In this document: piece by piece, positions 49,244-57,702 of the stretch | Layout: the number at the start of each line of letters is the position of its first letter | How positions within the stretch are numbered: position 1 is the stretch's first letter | DNA from: Curtobacterium flaccumfaciens UCD-AKU | GTDB taxonomy: Bacteria > Actinomycetota > Actinomycetes > Actinomycetales > Microbacteriaceae | Length of the DNA stretch: 64,000 nucleotides | Assembly: GCF_000349565.1 (NCBI RefSeq) | Contig: NZ_APJN01000081.1 | Coordinates: 21,788 to 85,787, forward strand | Direction of reading: 5' to 3' | The notes under the pieces: generated by a model | Told to the model about the DNA's origin: nothing | What the model saw: only the letters and a program-made list of their open reading frames with translations | Databases searched by the model: none | Made by a program: the position numbers and the translations under genes

Positions 49244-49720
49244 TCACGCGTCGGCGGCGGTCCCGGCGGGTGCGACCGGAGCGACCGGTGTCGCGGCTTC
49301 GGCGTCGGCTTGCGCCGCCTGCCGGGCGAGCACCCGGTCCAGGAGGCGGTCGACGAACGGCAACCCGACGACGACCGCACCGACGACGGCCGCGACGGGG
49401 ACGATCACCGTCCAGCCGCGCAGGGTCGAGTAGATGGTGGCACCGAGGAAGGCCCACACCACGATCGTGAGCGGCCGGACCGGGCCGACCGCCTCGTGCA
49501 GGGTCATCGCTTCGCCGAGGGCGGGCAGGGCACGCCGCCCACGCAGCGTCAGCACGACCCCGATCACCAGGAGAGCAAGACTCCGGACGACACCGACCCA
49601 CGCAACGTCACTGCCCGGATCCGCCAGCACGCGCTGGACGAACACCACCGACCCCAGGAGCCCGGCGGCGAACACGAAGACGATCACGAGGACGGTCAGC
49701 AGTCGAAGGGAGCGGCGCAC
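49244..49720 (-). CDS. Four-helix membrane protein, unknown
   Basis: This 158-residue protein has four helices at about residues 8-30, 43-62, 82-99 and 104-120 (LTVLVIVFVFAAGLLGSVVF, VVRSLALLVIGVVLTLRGRR, LTIVVWAFLGATIYSTLRGW). A short hydrophilic tail ends in Ala/Pro repeats (TPVAPVAPAGTAADA). No family is recognised. The GTG 49720 has a plausible AGGG upstream. Confidence 0.65.
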   Translation of the reverse strand: MRRSLRLLTVLVIVFVFAAGLLGSVVFVQRVLADPGSDVAWVGVVRSLALLVIGVVLTLRGRRALPALGEAMTLHEAVGPVRPLTIVVWAFLGATIYSTLRGWTVIVPVAAVVGAVVVGLPFVDRLLDRVLARQAAQADAEAATPVAPVAPAGTAADA

Positions 49721-49784
49721 GAGGACTCAGCATAGGGACCCGTCGCGGCGACCCGTCGCACCGGTTCCGGTTCCGGTTCCGGTC

Positions 49785-50438
49785 CTAGGCGACGACCACC
49801 TTCGCGTTGACCAGGATGTCGTGCAGGTCCGGGCGGAGCGCTTCCTGCGACGTCGTCCGGACCTTCACGATGAGCGCGGCCCCGGGCTTCGCGAAGGCGC
49901 GCGCGACCGTCGCCGACCACGAACCGTCCGTGTTGTGCCCGGCGATCGACAGGAACTGCGCGGTCCCACCGGTCATCGTCGGCAGCAGCTGTTCCTCGAG
50001 CCGGTCGCCCGGGAGACCCGCCGCGGTGAACAGCTGCTCGGTGGCGGCGCGGTCCCCGATCGTCGGGTCGAGGTCGGTCAGCCGCTGCTGCGTGATGGTC
50101 GCCACGGAGCCGTCGGCGTTCGTGTACTCCCTGGACCCGCTGGTCTGGTCCTCGCCGGTCTGCTCCCAGCCGTCGAGTGCCGAGACCTCGAGCCCGAACG
50201 CGGGCAGGGTGCTCGACGAGAGCGCGGCGCCGTCCTCGAACGACAGGTCCTTCGTGGCAGCGTCGACGGTGGGTGCAGCCGACGGTGTCGGCGTCGGTGT
50301 CTGCGTGGGCGTCGACGACTGCGGGGCGGCCCGCTGCGTCCCCGGCGCCGTCGTGCCGGTGCCGGCGCAGCCGGAGAGTGCGAGCGCGACGATCGCCGCC
50401 GCTGTCCCCGCCGTGGTCATCCTGGATGTGATGGACAT
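49785..50438 (-). CDS. Secreted lipoprotein, unknown
   Basis: This 217-residue protein has a lipobox signal (ALALSGC near residue 24) and a long Thr/Pro/Ser stalk (TPTQTPTPTPSAAPTV). A mature domain follows with alternating strands (FGLEVSALDGWEQTGEDQTS, REYTNADGSVATITQQRLTD) and a terminal VKVRTTSQEALRPDLHDILV. It resembles membrane-anchored surface proteins that extend past the wall. GAGGGGGA precedes the ATG. It lies 98 bases before the next gene on the same strand. Confidence 0.72.
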   Translation of the reverse strand: MSITSRMTTAGTAAAIVALALSGCAGTGTTAPGTQRAAPQSSTPTQTPTPTPSAAPTVDAATKDLSFEDGAALSSSTLPAFGLEVSALDGWEQTGEDQTSGSREYTNADGSVATITQQRLTDLDPTIGDRAATEQLFTAAGLPGDRLEEQLLPTMTGGTAQFLSIAGHNTDGSWSATVARAFAKPGAALIVKVRTTSQEALRPDLHDILVNAKVVVA

Positions 50439-50536
50439 GTGGTTCCCCCTCGGATCCCGCCGTGCGCCCCGTGCACCGGTCGGTCCGACTCGGAGCCTAC
50501 GGGTCCGATCGACGGCGCGCCGCTCGGGCTCGCGTA

Positions 50537-51370
50537 TCAGCCGACCGGACCGGCGGTGTACATCGGTTCGGCGCCGGTCGTCACCGATGCCCGGACCCCG
50601 CCGCCGACCAGACGGACCGTCAGCGTCCCGCTGAGCGCCGTCGCCGACAGCGACACCCGTCCGTGCAGCGCCGCTCCGCGCGGCCAGCAGGCGCTCGTGC
50701 CCTCGAGTTGGTCGGCCGACGCGACGAGGCAGATCGTCGAACCGTCCCGACCGACCCCGGCCCAGACGTTCCACGGTGTCGCCGCGTCGTCGCCCGACAG
50801 CGATCGGTTCGTGAACACCAGACGGGTGCTCGAGCGTTCCATCGGCGTGGCGATCCCCGCTGGCGGCCGGTCGGCGACGGTCTGCGGCTGCTCGAACCGC
50901 CGGTCGATCGTCACCGCCCCAGCTGGCGGCGTGACGGTGTTCGTGGGGTCGACGGGGCGCGCCCCCAGCGACAGTCCGACCCCGGTCCCCGCGACGAAAC
51001 CGATCACGGCGGCGGCTGCGCCGAGGGTCCAGAGGACGCGGTGGTCGGAGCGTCGGATGCGACCGGCTCGCTGGCGGACACCGGCCAGGAGGCCCCTGCC
51101 GCGGTCGTCCGCATCCGTTCCGCGGTCGGCGGTTCGCGTTCCGTGCGCGTCGGCTGCGGGTGCGCGGTCGGCGGTTCGCGTTCCGTGCGCGTCGGCTCCG
51201 GGTGCGCGGTCGGCGCTGTGCGGGTCGGCGTTGTGCAGATCGGCGCCGGAGCGAGCGGCGAGGGCACTCCGCGCGTCGGCCGCGTCGGCCGGCGTGGACG
51301 CGGCTCCCCAGGCGATGCGTTCCAACCGCGCACGTTCGGCATCGGCGTCGGCGTCCTCGGTCGGGTTCAT
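50537..51370 (-). CDS. Membrane protein with repeat linker, unknown
   Basis: This 277-residue protein starts MNPTEDADADAERARLERIA. It has a low-complexity linker, one membrane helix near residues 116-137 (VLWTLGAAAAVIGFVAGTGV) and an extracellular beta-domain ending TGAEPMYTAGPVG. A 42-bp tandem repeat (51121-51155 and 51163-51197 show identical 35-base blocks) encodes GADAHGTRTADRAP twice, a sign of recent slippage. It probably displays a wall-spanning domain. The domain family is not recognised. Confidence 0.65.
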   Translation of the reverse strand: MNPTEDADADAERARLERIAWGAASTPADAADARSALAARSGADLHNADPHSADRAPGADAHGTRTADRAPAADAHGTRTADRGTDADDRGRGLLAGVRQRAGRIRRSDHRVLWTLGAAAAVIGFVAGTGVGLSLGARPVDPTNTVTPPAGAVTIDRRFEQPQTVADRPPAGIATPMERSSTRLVFTNRSLSGDDAATPWNVWAGVGRDGSTICLVASADQLEGTSACWPRGAALHGRVSLSATALSGTLTVRLVGGGVRASVTTGAEPMYTAGPVG

Positions 51371-51398
51371 CGCGCTGGTCGCCCCGGCCCTGGACCGG

Positions 51399-51641
51399 TC
51401 ACGAGTCCTTCCCTGCGTCCCGAGCACGCTTGCGGCTGTGCGCACGGACAACGAGCACCGAGCCGATCTGCACGGCGACGAGGATGCCCCAGAGGACCGC
51501 CATCTCGGTGTGGAACCGGGACGGCTCCACGACGGCCAGCACCAGCCAGACCAGGGCGATCACCGCCCACCCCCAGACGAGCCACGGCAGGGGCTTGCCG
51601 ATCAGCCGTTCGAGCAGACTGCGTCGTTGCGTCTCGGTCAT
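51399..51641 (-). CDS. Small two-helix membrane protein, unknown
   Basis: This 80-residue protein has two helices (WLVWGWAVIALVWLVLAVVE and MAVLWGILVAVQIGSVLVVR) between a basic N-terminus (ETQRRSLLERLIGKPLP) and basic C-terminus (AHSRKRARDAGKDS), so both ends face inside. No family is recognised. The ATG 51641 sits ten bases from the stop of the histidine kinase gene, so it may belong to that transcript. Confidence 0.62.
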   Translation of the reverse strand: MTETQRRSLLERLIGKPLPWLVWGWAVIALVWLVLAVVEPSRFHTEMAVLWGILVAVQIGSVLVVRAHSRKRARDAGKDS

Positions 51642-51651
51642 GGCGCTGACG

Positions 51652-52815
51652 CTACCGGACGCCGGGGTGATCGCCGAGGACCCGGGGTGCCGATCGGCTG
51701 GGTCCTGCCGGATCTGGTGGCTGCCGATCCGGGAAGCGGGTCGAAGCGGTCAACCCGCCGACAGCTCGCGCCGTCAGGGTCAGCTCCGCACCGTGGACGG
51801 CCGCGATCATCGCGACGAGCGGCAGGCCGAGCCCGTGCCCGCTCCCGTCCGTCCGCGTGCGGTGGCGTCGTCGGAACGGCTCCGTCAACTCGTGCGCCTC
51901 GTCGGTCGGGATCACCTCGCCGTCGTTCTCGACCCGGAGCTCGGAGGACCGAGCGTCGAGCACCACCCGTAGGCTCCCGCCGGAGACGTTGTGGACCACG
52001 GCGTTGCGGATCAGGTTGCCGACGAGTTGCCCGAGCAGGGGTCGGTTGCCCAGCACGACGACGTCGTCGAGCTGCACCGACACGACGATCCGCCGGGCGA
52101 GGCGTTCTGCGTCCACCGCCAGCAGCGCGGCCGCGACCTCGTCGCGGAGCGACACCGGGCGTGCGTCGATGGGCTCGTCCCCCCGTGCCAGGTCGAGCAG
52201 CGCCGTCGTCATGCGGATCATCTGGTCCGTGGTGACGAGCAGCCGTTCGAGGGTCTGCGTCCGGTCCGGCCCGTCGGGTGCGCGGAGGGCGACCTGCAGC
52301 ATCGTCTTCATCGTGGCGAGCGGCGTCCGGAGTTCGTGCGAGGCGTTCGCCGCGAACCGCGACCGGCTGACGAAGGCGGTCTCCAGGCGGTCGAGCATCC
52401 GGTTCAGCGTCGCACCGACGTCGCGGATCTCGTCCGGTGGACCCGAGACGTCCACCCGGGCGTCCAGCGTGCCGGCACCGAGCCGGTCGGCGGTCGTGAT
52501 GATGTCGCGCAGCGGGCGGAGGAGTCTGCCCGCGACGAGCCAACTGACGACACCACCGATGCCCCCGACCACGAGCAACGCCGGGACCGAGACGATGACG
52601 AAGAGGCGCAGGACGTCGTCGCGGCCGGTGATCTCGTACACGTCGTGGGTCGATCCGTAGGGGAACGGGCCCGCCGTGAACGCGTAGCCGGGCACGATGG
52701 CGAGGACTGCGAAGACGACCGCGAGCATGACGGCACCGGTCAGCAGGATCAGCGCCGTGTACGTCAGGGTGAGGCGCGCCCGGATCGACAGACGGCGCAG
52801 CGCGGCGATCCTCAT
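51652..52815 (-). CDS. Two-component sensor histidine kinase
   Basis: This 387-residue kinase has two membrane helices (about residues 16-38 and 70-92) enclosing a short extracellular loop (VPGYAFTAGPFPYGSTHDVY). A HAMP domain (residues 95-150) and the phosphorylation box FAANASHELRTPLATM with His160 follow. The catalytic ATPase part has LIRNAVVHNVSGGSLRV (N box) and the G box GSGHGLGLPLV. It should phosphorylate the response regulator encoded upstream, with which it overlaps by four bases. The signal is unknown. Confidence 0.92.
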   Translation of the reverse strand: MRIAALRRLSIRARLTLTYTALILLTGAVMLAVVFAVLAIVPGYAFTAGPFPYGSTHDVYEITGRDDVLRLFVIVSVPALLVVGGIGGVVSWLVAGRLLRPLRDIITTADRLGAGTLDARVDVSGPPDEIRDVGATLNRMLDRLETAFVSRSRFAANASHELRTPLATMKTMLQVALRAPDGPDRTQTLERLLVTTDQMIRMTTALLDLARGDEPIDARPVSLRDEVAAALLAVDAERLARRIVVSVQLDDVVVLGNRPLLGQLVGNLIRNAVVHNVSGGSLRVVLDARSSELRVENDGEVIPTDEAHELTEPFRRRHRTRTDGSGHGLGLPLVAMIAAVHGAELTLTARAVGGLTASTRFPDRQPPDPAGPSRSAPRVLGDHPGVR

Positions 52816-53498
52816 GCTTCCGGACCCTCGTGCACTGGACCCGGCGCGACCGCGTACCCGACACCGGGCAGCGTCCGGATGGCGTCGGGACTGCCGAGCT
52901 TCTTCCGCAGGGTCGAGATGGTCAGCCGCACCGCGTTGGTGAACGGGTCAGCGTGCTCGTCCCACACCTGCTCGAGCAGCTGCTCGGCACTCACGAACCC
53001 GCCGTCGGCACGCAGCAGGACCTCGAGGACCGCGAACTCCTTGCGCCCCAGGCGCAGGTAGCGGCCGTCGCGGTAGGCCTCGCGTCGGAAGGGATCGAGC
53101 CGGAGACCAGCCGTCTCGAGGACCGGTGCGACCGCGCGACGTGCTCGACGGTTCAGCGCCCGGAGGCGTGCCACGAGCTCCTCGAAGTCGAAGGGCTTGC
53201 CGAGGTAGTCGTCGGCCCCGAGCTGGAGGCCGTGGACGCGCTCAGCGAGTGTCGTCGACGCCGTCAACATGAGGACGCTCGGTGCTTCCGGGTCAGCGAC
53301 GATCCGGGCGCAGACGTCGTCCCCGTGCAGACCGGGGATGTCCCGGTCGAGCACGACCACGTCGTACGTGTGGACGGCCAGCTGATCGAGCGCGGCCAAC
53401 CCGTCGCCCACCGTGTCGGCGGCGATCGCCTCGAGCCGCAGGCCCGCGCGGATCGCCTCCGCCAGGAACGGCTCGTCCTCCACCACCAGTACCCGCAC
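52812..53498 (-). CDS. OmpR-family response regulator
   Basis: This 228-residue regulator has a receiver domain with acidic Glu7-Asp8, phospho-acceptor Asp51 (VVVLDRDIPG) and Lys101 (LGKPFDF). A winged helix at the C-terminus reads YRDGRYLRLGRKEFAVLEVL, then NAVRLTISTLRKKLG and TLPGVGYAVA. The Lys-Lys-Leu ending is typical of OmpR-type DNA binding. GTG 53498 is preceded by GAGGAG. It is paired with the kinase at 51652. A direct repeat TATGCG...TATGCG upstream (53561) is a likely site for self-control and for the acyltransferase gene. Confidence 0.92.
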   Translation of the reverse strand: MRVLVVEDEPFLAEAIRAGLRLEAIAADTVGDGLAALDQLAVHTYDVVVLDRDIPGLHGDDVCARIVADPEAPSVLMLTASTTLAERVHGLQLGADDYLGKPFDFEELVARLRALNRRARRAVAPVLETAGLRLDPFRREAYRDGRYLRLGRKEFAVLEVLLRADGGFVSAEQLLEQVWDEHADPFTNAVRLTISTLRKKLGSPDAIRTLPGVGYAVAPGPVHEGPEA

Positions 53499-53560
53499 GT
53501 CGCTCCTCGCTTCTCGCTGCTCCGGCTGATCCGGACCCGGTCAGCACAGCAGGTCGGATG

Positions 53561-53577
53561 TATGCGGAGCGTATGCG
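53561..53577. promoter_or_regulatory. Tandem TATGCG site for the response regulator
   Basis: TATGCG at 53561-53566 and 53572-53577 are separated by 11 bases start to start, the spacing of one helical turn used by OmpR/PhoB dimers. The sites lie in the divergent gap between the regulator and acyltransferase genes. Confidence 0.6.
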
Positions 53578-53622
53578 CTCGACCAGACGCCCGGCTGACG
53601 TGCCGACTGTTCCGATGAGGGC

Positions 53623-54795
53623 ATGTCCAGAACCGACCCCGCGCTCGAGCACCCCGTCCTGCCGTCGTTGACCGGCCTGCGCTGGGTCGCGGCGTTCGGG
53701 GTGTTCGCCTACCACGTGCGGAACCTCGGGTACTTCGACGGGACCGCGCAGACGGCCCTGAGTGCCGTGGTCGGTAGCGGCGACACCGGCGTCTCGCTGT
53801 TCTTCATGCTCTCCGGCTTCGTCCTGGCCTGGTCGGACCGCGCGGACGACGACACCGCGGGACCGGTGCGAGCCGCACTGCGCTTCTGGGCCCGCCGTGC
53901 CGCGCGGATCTGGCCGCTCCACCTGGTCGCCGTCCTCGCCGCGATCATCGTGGCAGCGACACTTCTGCCGGGCATCCGGACGACGTCGCCGGCAGCCCTC
54001 GTGGCGAACGTCCTGCTCGTCAACGCCTGGCACGCCCCGTGGTGGCAAGCCGGGAACCCGGTGTCGTGGTCGCTGACCTGCGAAGCGTTCTTCTACCTGA
54101 CGTTCCCGTTCCTCATCCGGCTGCTCCGTTCCGCGCACCCCGCCGTGCTCGCGGCCCTCGCCGCGCTGGCAGCCGTCCTCGTCCTGGTCGCGCCGGTGCT
54201 CGTGCCGCACCTGCCCGGTTCTCCGGTCCCGGCGAGCTGGCCACCGGCACGGTTCCCGGAGTTCCTGCTCGGTGTCCTCACCGCTGCCCTGGTGCGCTCG
54301 GGCGCCTGGCGCGGACCACGACTCGCGGTCCCCGTCCTGCTGACGGTCGCGGGCCTCCTCGCCGCAGACCTGCACCCCACGTCGCGCTTCGCACTGACCG
54401 GCTGCACGGTCGTGGGGTTCTCGCTGCTGCTGCCCGCGCTCGCCAGGGCGGACGTCGAAGGACGCACCACCGGCCTGTCGTCTCCACTGCTCGTGCACCT
54501 GGGGACCAGGTCGTTCGCGTTCTACCTCATCCATCTCCTGACGATCGACGCCGTGCTGGCGTTCCGACCCCCGGGCACGGCCGACGGAGACGTGACCAGC
54601 GTGCTCCTGACCCTGCTCGCCCTGGTGGTCGCACTCGCCGTCGCGTCCGTCCTGCACGACGCGGTGGAGGTCCCGGTGCGCCGGCTCCTGCTCCGCGGCA
54701 CGCGGCCCGCTGCCCGACGTGGGCCGGAGGCCGGACGAACGGACCAGGGCTTCAGGCAGCTGATCCGCCCGACGGTCGCACGTTCCCGTCGGTGA
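53623..54795 (+). CDS. Acyltransferase 3 family membrane protein
   Basis: This 390-residue integral membrane protein has about ten helices and the acyltransferase-3 pattern: LPSLTGLRWVAAFGVFAYHV (with the active His in FAYH), GDTGVSLFFMLSGFVLAWSD, WARRAARIWPLHLV and PVSWSLTCEAFFYLTFPFLI. Members add acetyl or longer groups to sugars of the envelope or export them. The ATG 53623 is used. It is divergent from the response regulator with the TATGCG sites between. The acceptor is unknown. Its end overlaps the MerR gene by 44 bases. Confidence 0.88.
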   Translation: MSRTDPALEHPVLPSLTGLRWVAAFGVFAYHVRNLGYFDGTAQTALSAVVGSGDTGVSLFFMLSGFVLAWSDRADDDTAGPVRAALRFWARRAARIWPLHLVAVLAAIIVAATLLPGIRTTSPAALVANVLLVNAWHAPWWQAGNPVSWSLTCEAFFYLTFPFLIRLLRSAHPAVLAALAALAAVLVLVAPVLVPHLPGSPVPASWPPARFPEFLLGVLTAALVRSGAWRGPRLAVPVLLTVAGLLAADLHPTSRFALTGCTVVGFSLLLPALARADVEGRTTGLSSPLLVHLGTRSFAFYLIHLLTIDAVLAFRPPGTADGDVTSVLLTLLALVVALAVASVLHDAVEVPVRRLLLRGTRPAARRGPEAGRTDQGFRQLIRPTVARSRR

Positions 54796-55195
54796 TCGAC
54801 TGGCGGTACGCGTCGATCTTCCGTTCCAACGCGGCCAGGTGACGGAGCAGTTCACCCTGTCGCTCCAGCACGACCGCGTGGTGGCGCTCGAGGAGCGCGA
54901 GTCGTTCGGCGTCATCGGCACCGGCTCGGTACGCGGCCGCGTACTCACGCATCTCCTGCACGTTCATCCCCGTACCGCGGAGCATCACCGTCCCGGCGAG
55001 CCAGCGCAGCGCAGCCGTGTCGTACCGCCGCCATCCATCCGGACCACGCTCGGGCGCGGGCGCGATGCCTTCCTTCTCGTAGTAGCGGATCGTGTCGATG
55101 GTGATCCCGAGCACGTCCGCCGCGACGCCGATCGTCACCGGTTCGACGACGTGGACCTCGGGAAGCAGCACAGGGCGCAGTCTCGCACTTGACAT
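54752..55195 (-). CDS. MerR-family regulator
   Basis: This 147-residue protein has the MerR winged helix (VTIGVAADVLGITIDTIRYY, EKEGIAPAPERGPDGWRRYD, residues 20-60). An amphipathic helix follows (ERLALLERHHAVVLERQGEL to RKIDAYR) that forms the antiparallel dimer. No cysteine metal site is visible, so a metal is unlikely as signal; the likely inducer is a small organic molecule. The ATG 55195 overlaps the -35 of the divergent aldo/keto reductase promoter. A start further in has no good codon. Confidence 0.86.
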   Translation of the reverse strand: MSSARLRPVLLPEVHVVEPVTIGVAADVLGITIDTIRYYEKEGIAPAPERGPDGWRRYDTAALRWLAGTVMLRGTGMNVQEMREYAAAYRAGADDAERLALLERHHAVVLERQGELLRHLAALERKIDAYRQSITDGNVRPSGGSAA

Positions 55196-55219
55196 GGTGT
55201 GCGCACCAGGGTGGATCGT
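55189..55219 (+). promoter_or_regulatory. MerR-type promoter of the aldo/keto reductase gene
   Basis: TTGACA (55189-55194) is followed by the near-perfect palindrome TGGTGTGCGCACCA (55195-55208) within the spacer. A -10 can be read with a 17-base (TGGATC) or 19-base (GATCGT) spacer. The long spacer with an operator inside is the hallmark of MerR-activated promoters. Confidence 0.65.
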
Positions 55220-55262
55220 CATCCTCGCCCGGGTCCTCCCCGGAGAAGAACGGAGCACTCCC

Positions 55263-56246
55263 GTGCAGCAACTCCCCCTCGGCTCGCAAGGCCTCGTCAC
55301 GTCCGCACTCGGGCTCGGGTGCATGGGGATGAGTGCCTTCTACGGCGGTGCCACCGAAGCCGGGTCCGTCGAGACCATCCGCCGCGCACTCGACACGGGG
55401 ATCACCCTGTTCGACACGGCAGAGGCGTACGGGCCGTTCGCGAACGAGGAGCTGCTCGGCCGGGTCCTCGGCGCCGACCGGGGCCGCGTGGTCGTCGCAT
55501 CGAAGTTCGCCACCGACTTCGCCGACGACGGCACCCCGATCGGACTCGACGGGTCCCCCGAGCACGCCCGCCGCGCGATCGACCGCTCCCTCAGCCACCT
55601 CGGCACCGACCACGTCGACCTCTGGTACCTGCACCGCGCCGACCCGAACGTGCCGATCGAAGACACGATCGGTGCGATGGCTGAAGCCGTCACCGCCGGC
55701 AAGGCCCGTGCCATCGGCGTCTCGGAGACCTCCGCCGAGACCCTGCGCCGTGCGCACGCGACGTTCCCGATCACCGCGATCCAGTCGGAGTACAGCCTGT
55801 TCGAGCGTGACGCCGAACACAACGGCGTCCTCGACACCGCCAGGGAGCTCGGCATCGGGTTCGTGCCCTTCTCACCGCTCGGGCGGGGGTTCCTGTCCGG
55901 GAACATCACCAGGAAGGACGGCCTCCCCGCCGGCGACGCCCGACGGAACCTCCCCCGGTTCTCCGACGAAGCCATCGACGCGAACCTCCGCATCGTCGAC
56001 GCACTCACGGTCATCGCAGACGAGAAGGGAGTCACCACGGCGCAGCTCGCCCTCGCGTGGCTGATCCGGGCCGGTACCGTGCCGATTCCCGGCACCACGA
56101 GGGCATCGCGTGTCGAGGAGAACGTCGCCGCTGCCGACGTGGTGCTCACCGACGGCGACCTGGATCGCATCGAGGCGGCCGCACCGCACGGTGTCGTCGT
56201 CGGCGCCCGCAACACCGAGGCCGGGATGGCGCGAGACCGCGGCTGA
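55263..56246 (+). CDS. Aldo/keto reductase
   Basis: This 327-residue enzyme of the AKR family (yeast Yak/IolS-like subgroup) uses NADPH to reduce aldehydes or ketones. Features: GLGCMGMSAFYGGATEAGSV, FDTAEAYGPFANEELLGRVL (catalytic Asp and Tyr), VVVASKFATDF (Lys) and LWYLHRADPNVP (His); the cofactor loop is TVPIPGTTRASRVEENVAA. The start is GTG 55263. The promoter is shared with the MerR gene, so reductase expression probably responds to its inducer. Confidence 0.92.
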   Translation: MQQLPLGSQGLVTSALGLGCMGMSAFYGGATEAGSVETIRRALDTGITLFDTAEAYGPFANEELLGRVLGADRGRVVVASKFATDFADDGTPIGLDGSPEHARRAIDRSLSHLGTDHVDLWYLHRADPNVPIEDTIGAMAEAVTAGKARAIGVSETSAETLRRAHATFPITAIQSEYSLFERDAEHNGVLDTARELGIGFVPFSPLGRGFLSGNITRKDGLPAGDARRNLPRFSDEAIDANLRIVDALTVIADEKGVTTAQLALAWLIRAGTVPIPGTTRASRVEENVAAADVVLTDGDLDRIEAAAPHGVVVGARNTEAGMARDRG

Positions 56247-56303
56247 CCGAGGTGCGTGGCGGGAGTGCTCACTGCACCCTGCTGCTCGGAGGTTCGTCGC
56301 GGA

Positions 56304-57515
56304 TCAGGTCGACGGGCCGAACCGGTACATCCACGCCGCAGGTCCCCCACGGTCTCGCCGCGCCGTGAACGCTGCGCCGGGCAGGACGAACCGATCGCGG
56401 ACGATGGATCCCACCCTGCCGAGCGTCTTGCTCGTGTCCAACAACTCCCCTTGGCGCGTGATGGCGCGCACACGCTGACCGCGTCGCTCGTGCATGTGGA
56501 CCGCAAGGGTCGTTGCCGGCACGCCACTCGCCACCAGCGAACCGAGGATGACGGCGTCCTCGAGAGCGAGCGAAGCACCCTGCCCCGCCGTCGGAGGAAT
56601 CGCGTGTGCCGCGTCCCCGACGAGGACCACCCGCCCGCATCCCCACCGCACCGGGCGCGGCGTGGTGCGCGACGCCCACACGTCCACGTCGGCCGAGCCC
56701 GCCAGCAGGGCAGGCGTCGGCAGGACGTCCCGCCCGACGAGACGCGGGAGCATCGCGACCCACTCGGCTCCGGTCATCCCGACTGCAGCTGAGGCGCCGC
56801 CGTCCACGGCGCTGAGCCGGGGGTTCGCGAACCACATGACGGTGGAAGCGTCGACCCGCAACGTGCAGACGAAGCAATCCCTGCCGAACCGGAACTGCAG
56901 GGTGCCTGCGGGACCGGTCTCGGATTCCGTGAGCCCGGTGCCGGAGGAACTGCCACCGATGTTGACGACGGGAGCCAGCACATCCGTCGGGGTTGCGCCA
57001 CCGTGCTCGGGTCCGTGGCTCCCGAAGGTGCGTCGGACAGCGGAACCGATGCCGTCGGCGCCGACGACGATGTCTGCGGTGAACCGCTCGAGCGTCTCGG
57101 TGAGCACGCTCGCCCGGTCACCCTCGTCGACAGCGCTCAGCACCCGGGCGCCCTGGATGATCGTGATGCCCCGCTGTTCCGTGTCGGTCCGGAGGAGCCG
57201 GTGGAGATCGGCTCGTTGCAGCGAACGGGTCGCGCCCTCCTCCTGCTGGAGCCCGAGCGGGAGCTCCGCGGTCAGCCGCCCCTTCGGGTCGAAGGTCTGC
57301 AACCGCGGCGTCGGGACCCCGATCTTCGAGACGGCGGCGCCGAGACCGAGCGCACGGAGCGCTCCGACCCCGTTGCTGGCCACCTGCAACCAGGATCCGG
57401 CGTCGTCTGCAGCGCCGGTGCTCCGCTCGAGCACGATCGGGACGTGCCCTGCTCGGTGCAGCGCGATGGCTGTGGCGAGGCCTGCGACACCGCCCCCGAC
57501 GACGATTGCGTGCAT
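56304..57515 (-). CDS. FAD-dependent monooxygenase
   Basis: This 403-residue flavoprotein has the FAD-binding signature AIVVGGGVAGLATAIALHRA (residues 3-22), the DG motif ADIVVGADGIGSAVRRTFG and the second FAD motif GRVVLVGDAAHAIPPTAGQG. It resembles class A aromatic hydroxylases such as PHBH/salicylate types. A typical role is hydroxylation of an aromatic acid with NAD(P)H. The ATG 57515 begins the FAD strand directly. Its promoter region contains a variant of the TetR-type palindrome (57586). Confidence 0.9.
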   Translation of the reverse strand: MHAIVVGGGVAGLATAIALHRAGHVPIVLERSTGAADDAGSWLQVASNGVGALRALGLGAAVSKIGVPTPRLQTFDPKGRLTAELPLGLQQEEGATRSLQRADLHRLLRTDTEQRGITIIQGARVLSAVDEGDRASVLTETLERFTADIVVGADGIGSAVRRTFGSHGPEHGGATPTDVLAPVVNIGGSSSGTGLTESETGPAGTLQFRFGRDCFVCTLRVDASTVMWFANPRLSAVDGGASAAVGMTGAEWVAMLPRLVGRDVLPTPALLAGSADVDVWASRTTPRPVRWGCGRVVLVGDAAHAIPPTAGQGASLALEDAVILGSLVASGVPATTLAVHMHERRGQRVRAITRQGELLDTSKTLGRVGSIVRDRFVLPGAAFTARRDRGGPAAWMYRFGPST

Positions 57516-57585
57516 GCGATGAACCCGTTCGTCTCGTCACGGAAGTCGTCGCACTCGCGCCGGACCTGCCGGGGTTGCGCTCGTG

Positions 57586-57597
57586 AGACGATCGTAT
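57586..57597. promoter_or_regulatory. Weak match to the TetR palindrome
   Basis: AGACGATCGTAT differs at one base from AGACGATCGTCT, and like the tetR operator it runs into TATGAC, which could serve as -10 toward the ASCH gene. It lies in the gap between the divergent monooxygenase and ASCH genes. Regulon membership is uncertain. Confidence 0.4.
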
Positions 57598-57702
57598 GAC
57601 CGGACGCGACCAGGTGCGCTGAGAAGCGTTGCAGGCTCACTCGCTGGACAGCGCGCCGTCGGACTCCTGCGCCCTTCGATCGCCATCCGGCAAGGTGGAT
57701 GC

